From Lachnospiraceae bacterium (GTDB lineage: Bacteria; Bacillota; Clostridia; Lachnospirales; Lachnospiraceae): 6,753 nucleotides of DNA. The notes under the pieces were generated by a model, which was not told the DNA's origin, ran no database searches, and saw only the letters and a program-made list of their open reading frames with translations. This document shows, in pieces, positions 1 to 5,486 of this stretch. Within the stretch, counting starts at the first letter, position 1; the number at the start of each line of letters is the position of its first letter. The translations under genes were made by a program, and so were the position numbers. The DNA is taken from NCBI GenBank assembly GCA_003484785.1, contig DNAD01000339.1:1-6753 (forward strand). Reading direction: 5' to 3'.

Positions 1-33
1 CCTCACCGATCCAAAAAAAGCCATGAATTCCAC
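1..33 (-). CDS. Possible 5' end of a further leftward gene, cut by the window edge
   Basis: On the minus strand a GTG codon (33-31) is preceded six bases upstream by the purine-rich stretch AAGGAAGG (complement of 40-47), and the reading frame stays open for all 11 codons to the window edge, reading MEFMAFFGSVR with the GTG taken as Met; an in-frame ATG lies at 24-22. This is a good ribosome binding site and spacing, but 11 codons are far too few to identify a product. The strong terminator at 64-99 ends only about 30 bases before the GTG, leaving little room for a separate promoter. Either the terminator is leaky or regulatory, or this start is accidental. Confidence 0.22.
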   Translation of the reverse strand, partial: MEFMAFFGSVR

Positions 34-63
34 TGTAAACCTTCCTTACGCGGGCTTTCGCAT

Positions 64-99
64 AAAAAACGGGAATCCCCGGCAGATCAGGGATTCCCG
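64..99 (-). terminator. Rho-independent terminator of the leftward operon
   Basis: Read on the minus strand, bases 99-90 and 79-70 form a perfect 10-bp stem (CGGGAATCCC with GGGATTCCCG) around a 10-base loop, followed at once by six T residues (69-64). This is a textbook intrinsic terminator. It lies about 76 bases past the stop codon of the M14 peptidase gene and marks the likely end of the four-gene leftward transcript. On the plus strand the stem is followed by no T-tract, so it should act in one direction only. Confidence 0.92.
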
Positions 100-175
100 C
101 ATCACAGGCTTATTAAATTTTATATGGCCTGGTAAAGCAACGCTGCATTACTGCCGCAGCCCTTTAAAATAGCGG

Positions 176-1144
176 TCAATACTGGGCGAACAGCCTTGCC
201 GCCGCTGCCCAGGTATCGGCATTTTTCAAAAAGATGGTACTGCACTGTGACTGTCCCCGTGCCCCGTAGGCGCTTCCGCACTCCACGGTGATCCCCGGCT
301 TCTGCAGCCCCATCAAAACGTAATCTCCGAAGCCTCCGTAGGTGGTGGTATTCGTTGCGTTGGTGCCCGTGGTGTTTACCATCGCGTATCTGTTGATCCC
401 GTTTACCGTGGCGGCCAGAGCCGTGGAAAGAGCCGAGGTCACGGGAGAGGTCAGGTCGTCATCGTAGTAGATTATATTTCCCTGCTGGTGATAGCTTATA
501 TAGCAGGAATAATTCCTTGCAGAGGCAAAAGCCATCAGAGCTCTTGTCTCAGGCTCGGAGGCGGGAGTGAAGCCCTTGAATTTCTGTGGGCCCGGCGCCG
601 CTGCACCGCTCGTGAGCTCCCATCCTACCGGGAAATTCCTGTTCAGATCCACCCCGTTTGCGTTCGCCTTCCAGTCAGGCGCGACGCTCTGGGCCATTGT
701 CACCCCGTCGGGATTGGCCATGGGAACTATATAGAAGCAGGTAGTCGCCAGAACGTCAGCGAGATTGCCGGCCGCAAACTGCATGGCATAATACTCTATG
801 GTAGCCATCGTGCTCTGGGAGACAATGTACTCCCTGGCATGGATCGAAGACTGTATCATTATGGAATGAGGCGCCGCCGGATTTCCCAAAACCACAAAGG
901 GAATATTTCTTCCCTGCACCGAGGTTCCTATCGAACCGCTCGTTACTATTCCCGGATACATTGCGGTAAGCTCCGCTATGTCCATGATCATCTCATCGTA
1001 GGTATAGGTGGATGAAAGCTGCACGATCGAGGGAAGCGAAGCTCCCCTGACAGCCGCCGCGGGCTGTAGTAAAAGCGCGGCCATGAGCACCAGAACAGCC
1101 GCCGTTTTTCCGATTCTTTTTCTTAATAATGATCCCATTTTCAT
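176..1144 (-). CDS. Secreted M14-family zinc carboxypeptidase
   Basis: A 322-residue zinc metallopeptidase of the carboxypeptidase A (M14) fold, predicted to be exported. A basic N-terminus (RKR, residues 8-10) and hydrophobic stretch (about 14-31) form a signal peptide, with likely cleavage near A30/A31. The catalytic set is complete: zinc ligands H102 and E105 in HAREY, the NPDG turn at 144-147, N168-R169 in DLNRNF for binding the substrate carboxylate, third zinc ligand H219 in SYHQQG, and catalytic E288 in TVECG. Y269 or Y275 may be the mobile tyrosine. There is no LysM or other wall-binding module. The bacterial M14 family includes gamma-D-glutamyl-diaminopimelate peptidases of peptidoglycan as well as general carboxypeptidases; the operon partner L,D-transpeptidase favours a wall substrate, but this is inference. 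The ATG at 1144 is preferred because AGGAGG (complement of 1151-1156) lies six bases upstream; it overlaps the preceding stop as ATGA, implying translational coupling. It is the last gene before the terminator. Confidence 0.95.
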   Translation of the reverse strand: MKMGSLLRKRIGKTAAVLVLMAALLLQPAAAVRGASLPSIVQLSSTYTYDEMIMDIAELTAMYPGIVTSGSIGTSVQGRNIPFVVLGNPAAPHSIMIQSSIHAREYIVSQSTMATIEYYAMQFAAGNLADVLATTCFYIVPMANPDGVTMAQSVAPDWKANANGVDLNRNFPVGWELTSGAAAPGPQKFKGFTPASEPETRALMAFASARNYSCYISYHQQGNIIYYDDDLTSPVTSALSTALAATVNGINRYAMVNTTGTNATNTTTYGGFGDYVLMGLQKPGITVECGSAYGARGQSQCSTIFLKNADTWAAAARLFAQY

Positions 1145-1461
1145 ACTCCCCCTCCTGTTTTGTATCCCTTACTGTTTCCTGTATTTTGTACCGAATTGTT
1201 TCTTACTGCCTTCGCATCACAGTTTGCGGCATGAGCGGCTTTGATACTGCCTGCGTCACAGTTTTCAAAGTGATCCTTTCTGAGAGCCCTTGCGTCACTG
1301 CTTGCGGCTCTTTCAGTCCCTGCACTGAACCTTATCCCGAACATGGCGTTTATACGTGCCTGCGCCCGTTTTTCTTCCTGAAGCTGCTGCGCAAGCCAGT
1401 CATTTTTCCTGTCCTCCATAAGAAGATAGGTTCCTCTGCTTATTTTTGCGGCCCCCATCAT
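1141..1461 (-). CDS. Small protein of unknown function with 13-residue repeats
   Basis: I do not recognise a family for this 106-residue protein. Residues 15-42 are highly charged and likely helical (EDRKNDW, QQLQEEKRAQARINAMFG). Residues 54-92 hold three tandem 13-residue units of the form [SN][SC]DA-x-[AS]-[LIV]-[RK]-x5. In the second and third, Cys68 and Cys81 occupy the same place, and His64 and His77 lie four residues before them. The tail is Gly/Lys/Asn-rich. There is no signal peptide or membrane segment, so it should be cytoplasmic. That it is a real gene is supported by its position: its ATG overlaps the SPFH stop as ATGA (1461-1458), its own TGA overlaps the M14 start as ATGA, and AAGGA lies five bases before the first ATG. 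The second ATG (1458) is also well placed and would remove one residue. A role as a partner of the SPFH scaffold or in coupling translation is only a guess. Confidence 0.8.
   Translation of the reverse strand: MMGAAKISRGTYLLMEDRKNDWLAQQLQEEKRAQARINAMFGIRFSAGTERAASSDARALRKDHFENCDAGSIKAAHAANCDAKAVRNNSVQNTGNSKGYKTGGGV
1186..1302 (-). repeat. Three tandem 39-bp coding repeats
   Basis: Three in-frame 39-bp units lie inside the small unknown gene, at 1264-1302, 1225-1263 and 1186-1224. On the plus strand the conserved core is GCGTCACTG, GCGTCACAG and GCATCACAG at 1292, 1253 and 1214, exactly 39 bases apart. The outer parts of the units have diverged, which suggests an old duplication held by selection on a few residues (Asp-Ala, then a small residue, an aliphatic and a basic one) rather than recent slippage. 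Confidence 0.75.
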
Positions 1462-2348
1462 TCATTTCCTTTCTTAACAGTCTCGGACAGGGCGGTGATC
1501 GTACCCGCAAGGTTTGCTATATCCGAAGGCACTATGATCTTGGTAGCCTGTCCGTCAGCCATCTTCTCCGCTGTTTCAAAGGACTTGAGCTTAAGATATT
1601 CGGAAGAAGGAGCAGCCTCGTTGATAAGCCTGATACTCTCGGCTCTTGCCCGCTGAACCGCAAGCAGCGCCTCGGCCTGTCCTTCCGCTTCCCTTATTGT
1701 CTGTTCCTTGACTGCCTCCGCTCTTAAAATGGCCGCCTGCTTTTCTCCCTCTGCAAGGGTAATGGCTGACTGTTTCTTACCTTCCGCGGTAAGGATGGCC
1801 TCTCTCTTTTCACGCTCGGCCCTCATCTGCTTTTCCATGGCATCCTGAATACTGCGGGGCGGCTGGATATTCTTAACCTCTACCCTGTTTACCTTGATCC
1901 CCCATTTATCGGTGGCCTGATCAAGGATAGCCGTTATCTGCCCGTTGATGCTGTCACGGGAGGTAAGGGTTTCGTCAAGGGTCATTGAACCAATGATATT
2001 TCTGAGAGTGGTCGCCGAAAGGTTCTCTATCGCGGCTATCGGGCGCTCTACCCCGTAGGTGAAGAGCCTTGCATCAAAAACCTGAAAGAAGACGACGGAG
2101 TCGACCATCATGGTAACATTATCCTTGGTAATGACCGGCTGGGGCTCAAAATCCGCAACCTGCTCCTTAAGGCTTACCTTTTTTGCGACCTTATAGATCA
2201 CCGGGATCCTTATATGTATCCCCGCCATCCAGGTTGCTCTGTAGCGGCCCAGAACCTCCACTATCCAGGCATTGGCCTGCGGAACTATGCAGACAGACCA
2301 TATGCCAAGCAAAACGATCAGCACTAAAAACAACACAAAACCTGCCAT
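1458..2348 (-). CDS. SPFH/band-7 (stomatin/prohibitin-like, QmcA-type) membrane protein
   Basis: A 296-residue membrane scaffold protein of the SPFH superfamily. Residues 3-21 form one N-terminal hydrophobic anchor; residues 22 to about 180 are the band-7 domain, with family hallmarks such as NAWIVEVLGRY, GIHIRIPVI, DNVTMMVDSVVFFQV, LRNIIGSMTLDE, WGIKVNRVEVKNI and PPRSIQDAM; residues 165-245 form a long Ala/Glu-rich coiled coil; the tail carries the conserved IIVPSDIANLAG. Within the coil, residues 185-228 are four 11-residue repeats (such as ILTAEGKKQSA and ITLAEGEKQAA). Such proteins assemble into large rings or cages in the membrane and gather or protect partner proteins, often proteases. 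No NfeD-type partner is present here; the downstream partner is the unknown 106-residue protein. Start choice is firm: AGGAGG (complement of 2356-2361) lies seven bases before the ATG. It begins 15 bases after the L,D-transpeptidase stop. Confidence 0.96.
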   Translation of the reverse strand: MAGFVLFLVLIVLLGIWSVCIVPQANAWIVEVLGRYRATWMAGIHIRIPVIYKVAKKVSLKEQVADFEPQPVITKDNVTMMVDSVVFFQVFDARLFTYGVERPIAAIENLSATTLRNIIGSMTLDETLTSRDSINGQITAILDQATDKWGIKVNRVEVKNIQPPRSIQDAMEKQMRAEREKREAILTAEGKKQSAITLAEGEKQAAILRAEAVKEQTIREAEGQAEALLAVQRARAESIRLINEAAPSSEYLKLKSFETAEKMADGQATKIIVPSDIANLAGTITALSETVKKGNE

Positions 2349-2355
2349 GATACAA

Positions 2356-2361
2356 CCTCCT
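2356..2361 (-). promoter_or_regulatory. Ribosome binding site of the SPFH gene
   Basis: AGGAGG on the minus strand, a full anti-16S match, is seven bases from the ATG at 2348. It lies entirely in the 15-base gap after the L,D-transpeptidase stop codon, so the SPFH protein can be translated strongly and independently of the gene before it. Confidence 0.85.
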
Positions 2362-2363
2362 TT

Positions 2364-4367
2364 TTATTCCTGAACCGTTGTTGTCTCCGGAATGGTTCCG
2401 TCCGGATTGAGTATCCCCGCATCGATCAGAAGCTGCAGCTGCTGCATGGGATCGAGAGTCAGCGGATCCACCGGCTGCGGCTGCGGCGGTGTATAGGTCT
2501 TTCCACCGTATACTATGACAGCCTCCCCCTTCTCCACCACGTTAAATATCTTTTCGGCATTCGCTACCGGAAGGTTGACGCAGCCGTGAGAACCGCCGGT
2601 CAGGTAGATATCCCCCCCGAAGCTGCTTCTCCAGCTCGCATCATGCATACCCTCATTCCCGTTAAAGGGCATCCAGTAGGAAACATGGGAGGTGTAGTTT
2701 GCTCCCCTTAAGGTAGCATTTCTTTCCTTATAGGTAATGCCGTAAATACCGACGTGAGTCCCGTTATTCTTTGAAATGTTCCCGGAAACGCAGTCCGATT
2801 CGGTCACTACCTTTCCGTCCTTATATACCCAGACATGTTGACTCGTCAGGTCAATCTCCACATAATCATCACCGTAATCATTTTCGCCCCTCACGGCTCC
2901 TTCCGATTTGTACACCGGAGTCCTTTCCCCCCGGTACCCGCTTTTTATCGCCTCTATCAGCCCTTCGGTCTCGGCGGGCCTGTCTATCCACCATCCATAG
3001 GCTCCCTGGGTAACAGTGATCTCTTCCCCGCTGTGGGTTATGAATTTATGGGGCTGGCCGAAGGTATCATATCTTCTTGCGAGAGCGGTGACAAATTCCG
3101 ATACCTTTGCTTCATTAAAGCTGACATCGGTGCCGTCAACCGTTATCCACTCGGCTATGCTGCTGCCGTCAAGCACTTCCTCACTGGTCCCGAATTTATA
3201 GGTTATCTTCGCGGCACAGTAGGCATTCAGGTTTTCCACCAGGGTATTCATCTCCTTATCGGTGGAGGTGACCTCGGCAACCTTATAGCAGACATCGTTG
3301 TCTATGTTCACACTATGCTCCAGAGTACCCACGGCGTCCCCCACCGCAGCCACTATCGCCTCCTTCAGCGGGACTGCCCCGTTATCCTCTTTTGTGATCA
3401 CATATCCCTCGTCGGTTATGTCCCCGATATAGGCATTTTTCGGCTCGATGATATTCTGCGGTTCAAAAAAGGGCATCTCGTCGATACACCGCCTCAGGGC
3501 CTCCTTCGAATAAAGAGTCACCTCTTCAACATTGTATTCAACGGGTCTGTTAAACAGAATAAACCAGGCAAAGGGCTTCTGTCCCTTAAGAGTCTTTTTT
3601 ACCTCTCCGTGAAAGACCGGCATGAGGCTGATGTCTTTGGAAGAGATCGTACCTTTTATCCCGTTTCGGCCCTCTACGTCTATCTCATAACCGGAGACAG
3701 CCTCGCTTATGAGCTTTTCCGTCTCCGAAGCGCTCTTCATGCCGCATTCGATCCCGTTTAAGACGGTCTGCGGATAAAAGACAACGGAAAAAATCACAAG
3801 CCCCGTCAGATAAGCTGCCGAAACCAGTATCAAAAAACAGGCAGCGATCCTTTTTATGACACGGGGATTCGGAGGCTTAAACCTCCACGCCGGTTTGTGC
3901 GGGGCATCCTCTGCGTCCGAAAGGATCTCTTCCCCCTCCTCTTTAACCTCCTGTTCTGTCCCGTCTTCCTTTTTCTTTCCGGCCTCTTTCTTTTCACCCT
4001 CCTGTTCAGCGCCTGCGGGCTTTTCGAACTCGGGCTTTCCGCCTTCAGGCTTATCACCTTCAGGCTCATCTGTTTTGGCCCTGTCCTTATCTTCGGGAAG
4101 AGTCCCGGCCCCGGGCTTATTTACGGCTTCCTTTTTTTCCTGTTCCCTGTTCTCCTGTTTATTATTTTCCTGTTTTTTTTCTTCCTCTGCGTCCTCCCCG
4201 GAAACAGTCCTTGCCGCTGCAGTGATCCGTTTAACTATAGGCTCCGCACCCTGCTTCAAAGCTATGCGGTGCGTTTTGGGAATCTCTCCTGCCTTTTCCT
4301 TATCCTGCTCTTTTTCAGCTTCGGACTTTTCACTTTCGGGGATCAGATCTATAACCGTTTCTTTCAT
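2364..4367 (-). CDS. Membrane-anchored L,D-transpeptidase (YkuD domain) with peptidoglycan-binding region
   Basis: This 667-residue enzyme should cross-link peptidoglycan by making 3-3 (L,D) bonds, and as a class such enzymes are poorly blocked by most penicillins. Residues 1 to about 165 are a Glu/Lys/Pro-rich low-complexity cytoplasmic region; about 172-197 form a single membrane anchor; about 210-440 resemble two tandem PG_binding_4-type modules as in Ldtfm-like enzymes; about 500-622 are the YkuD catalytic domain. Its motif is clear: His575 in GMHDASW and SHGCVNL with nucleophile Cys596. A Pro-rich linker and a tail of about 40 residues follow. The start is uncertain: the frame extends to a TTG at 4379 (671 residues), but that codon has no ribosome site, while the ATG at 4367 has GAGAG about five bases upstream, so the ATG is preferred; positions here count from it. 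First gene of the operon, read from the promoter near 4466. Confidence 0.94.
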   Translation of the reverse strand: MKETVIDLIPESEKSEAEKEQDKEKAGEIPKTHRIALKQGAEPIVKRITAAARTVSGEDAEEEKKQENNKQENREQEKKEAVNKPGAGTLPEDKDRAKTDEPEGDKPEGGKPEFEKPAGAEQEGEKKEAGKKKEDGTEQEVKEEGEEILSDAEDAPHKPAWRFKPPNPRVIKRIAACFLILVSAAYLTGLVIFSVVFYPQTVLNGIECGMKSASETEKLISEAVSGYEIDVEGRNGIKGTISSKDISLMPVFHGEVKKTLKGQKPFAWFILFNRPVEYNVEEVTLYSKEALRRCIDEMPFFEPQNIIEPKNAYIGDITDEGYVITKEDNGAVPLKEAIVAAVGDAVGTLEHSVNIDNDVCYKVAEVTSTDKEMNTLVENLNAYCAAKITYKFGTSEEVLDGSSIAEWITVDGTDVSFNEAKVSEFVTALARRYDTFGQPHKFITHSGEEITVTQGAYGWWIDRPAETEGLIEAIKSGYRGERTPVYKSEGAVRGENDYGDDYVEIDLTSQHVWVYKDGKVVTESDCVSGNISKNNGTHVGIYGITYKERNATLRGANYTSHVSYWMPFNGNEGMHDASWRSSFGGDIYLTGGSHGCVNLPVANAEKIFNVVEKGEAVIVYGGKTYTPPQPQPVDPLTLDPMQQLQLLIDAGILNPDGTIPETTTVQE
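3870..4330 (-). repeat. Low-complexity Glu/Lys-rich coding region
   Basis: This part of the L,D-transpeptidase gene encodes its N-terminal cytoplasmic region, rich in Glu, Lys, Pro and Gln, with short imperfect repeats such as EPEGDKPEGGKPE and QENNKQENREQEKK. On the plus strand it appears as long TC-rich runs. The repeats are short and degenerate, so they probably drift in length among strains; this last point is inference. Confidence 0.7.
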
Positions 4368-4465
4368 TTCTACTCTCAATGATCACGATACCGGCTTACA
4401 GAGAAGACTTCCAAAGAGGCATTCCCTGATGGTATGACCGGCTCATAAATAAATGCCCATGCCAA

Positions 4466-4474
4466 AGTATACCA
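4466..4474 (-). promoter_or_regulatory. Extended -10 promoter of the leftward envelope operon
   Basis: On the minus strand the sequence TGGTATACT (4474-4466) matches an extended -10 element (TGn-TATAAT) with one mismatch. The -35 region is poor: TTCGAA at 4494-4489 at a 17-base spacing matches three of six positions, as is common when an extended -10 is present. Transcription would start near 4459, giving a leader of about 90 bases before the ATG at 4367. No convincing riboswitch or attenuator fold is visible in this leader. Confidence 0.6.
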
Positions 4475-4495
4475 TAAAATTACCCTGTTTCGAAC

Positions 4496-4505
4496 AATAA
4501 TTATT
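4496..4505. promoter_or_regulatory. Short AT palindrome between the divergent promoters
   Basis: AATAATTATT is a perfect 10-bp palindrome lying between the two divergent promoter cores, upstream of both. Its position would suit a regulator or simply a flexible AT-rich upstream element. Palindromes of this composition are frequent in AT-rich spacers, so this is weak evidence. Confidence 0.2.
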
Positions 4506-4517
4506 ACGCAGTAAAAA

Positions 4518-4547
4518 ATAACATTGTTCCTGCATATATGTTATACT
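4518..4547 (+). promoter_or_regulatory. Extended -10 promoter of the acetyltransferase-like gene
   Basis: TGTTATACT (4539-4547) is an extended -10 element whose core TATACT is identical to that of the divergent operon promoter. ATAACA (4518-4523) matches four of six -35 positions at an 18-base spacing, and an A-rich tract (4513-4518) just upstream could help polymerase binding. The expected start of transcription, about seven bases past the -10, falls on the A of the ATG at 4554, which implies a leaderless mRNA. Confidence 0.6.
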
Positions 4548-4553
4548 GTGATC

Positions 4554-5486
4554 ATGATCAGAACAGTCCCTTATGATGATAAATTTGACAGAGAGCTTGA
4601 ACTTCTTGACAGGGATACCTTTCTCGAGCTTAAATATCACGGAGATGTTATTAAAAAGTACGTGACAGCCGCGGTATGCCTCAAGGATCACAAAGAGAGG
4701 CTTACAGGCGTAGGATACCTTCTTGCACCAAAAGGCTTCCGCCTTACGGACAACAGCAACGGGTTGTTTTTCATCCATGGTATATTCAGAGCCTTCGGCG
4801 AGGATGAGGCCGAGGCTTCCATCCTGCTTCTTGATTCCCTTAGGGAACATTTCCTTGCCCACGTTTCGGACCACCCGAAAAAAAAACTGTGCTTAAGGCT
4901 CTGGTGCCGGACTACGGACAACGCCTATATGGAGCTTTTAACAGATATGGGTTTTATTCCCTGTGATATGATGTACGTAATGAAGAAAGATCTGTCGGGA
5001 TCAAAAGGAATGGCTCTCACCTCAATATTTAAAAAGGCATCCGAAAACGGTCTGAAGCTTGTGATTACTCGTCCGGATCCCTGTGAGGAATTCTTAAGGG
5101 AATACTGCATCGCAAACGAAGAGGCCTTCAGACAGCCCTGCAGTCTTGATGATCTGCGTTTTAAGCTTTCCTTCTGTGAGGGTTCTGTTTACTCCGCCTT
5201 CCTCGGGGAAAGGCTTGTCTCCTGTGTTACAGCCTGGCGGGTAAGCGACGGCCTCTCGGCAACCGAAAACATCTTCTGCCTTCCCGAAAAGCAGAACCTG
5301 GGGATCACGCGGGCCCTGCTTGGGTATGTCCTTAATATACTGAAAAAAGCGGGGATGACCCAGGCAGTTCTTACGGTCTGTAAGAGTGAGGTCCCCGCCC
5401 TCAGACTGTATACATCCTTCGGATATAAGATCACCCATACCCTTTATGAAATGAGGTTCGGTGACGATGTTTCCTACCTCACATAA
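4554..5486 (+). CDS. GNAT-superfamily acetyltransferase-like protein, probably two GNAT-like domains
   Basis: A 310-residue cytoplasmic protein. The C-terminal part (about 165-303) has a GNAT pattern: a strand ending ATENIFCLP, then QNLGITRALLGYVLNILKKAG (247-267) in the place of the acetyl-CoA loop and helix, the strand AVLTVC, and the family ending PALRLYTSFGYKITHTLYEM. The loop is degenerate, with Thr252 where a second Gly or Ala is usual. The N-terminal part ends in a similar way (NAYMELLTDMGFIPCDMMYVMKKDL, 123-147), suggesting a second, worn GNAT domain, as in tandem enzymes like MshD. The substrate cannot be told. The frame is open upstream to a TTG at 4524, but the promoter -10 lies inside that extension, so the ATG at 4554 is preferred; no ribosome binding site precedes it. 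The stop overlaps the end of the convergent glutamine-synthetase-like gene by 13 bases. Confidence 0.85.
   Translation: MIRTVPYDDKFDRELELLDRDTFLELKYHGDVIKKYVTAAVCLKDHKERLTGVGYLLAPKGFRLTDNSNGLFFIHGIFRAFGEDEAEASILLLDSLREHFLAHVSDHPKKKLCLRLWCRTTDNAYMELLTDMGFIPCDMMYVMKKDLSGSKGMALTSIFKKASENGLKLVITRPDPCEEFLREYCIANEEAFRQPCSLDDLRFKLSFCEGSVYSAFLGERLVSCVTAWRVSDGLSATENIFCLPEKQNLGITRALLGYVLNILKKAGMTQAVLTVCKSEVPALRLYTSFGYKITHTLYEMRFGDDVSYLT

Noticed and set aside
1..172. Open plus-strand frames at the left edge that could be the tail of a rightward gene
   Set aside because: The frame ending near 172 crosses the terminator stem and an AT-rich non-coding stretch and shows no protein-family pattern.
1175..1340. 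Regular 39-bp spacing as a possible small CRISPR-like or regulatory repeat array
   Set aside because: The period is a multiple of three, the units are in frame in a coupled gene, and conservation follows amino-acid pattern; there are no identical repeats separated by unique spacers.
488..1656. Plus-strand open frames across the M14, small-protein and SPFH genes
   Set aside because: All are antisense to genes with complete catalytic or family motifs, and none has a ribosome binding site or recognisable domain.
2835..3761. Long plus-strand open frame of about 308 codons
   Set aside because: It lies antisense to the L,D-transpeptidase gene, whose domains and catalytic motif are clear; the translation is rich in His, Pro and Arg with no family pattern, as expected for an antisense shadow frame.
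3856..4437. Plus-strand open frames of 193 and 161 codons rich in Ser/Phe/Leu, resembling membrane or low-complexity proteins
   Set aside because: They are the complement of the Glu/Lys-rich coding region of the L,D-transpeptidase; GAA/AAA codons read as TTC/TTT on the other strand give false hydrophobic runs.
4368..4459. Leader of the L,D-transpeptidase mRNA as a riboswitch or attenuator
   Set aside because: Only short stems (about five pairs, such as ATACC with GGTAT) can be drawn by eye, with no terminator U-tract and no known riboswitch core.
4524..4553. TTG start for the acetyltransferase-like gene, adding ten residues
   Set aside because: No ribosome binding site precedes it, and the added codons coincide with an extended -10 promoter element; the ATG at 4554 fits better.
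4443..4874. Minus-strand frame of about 143 codons opposite the start of the acetyltransferase-like gene
   Set aside because: It runs across the divergent promoter region and antisense to a better-supported gene, and shows no family features.
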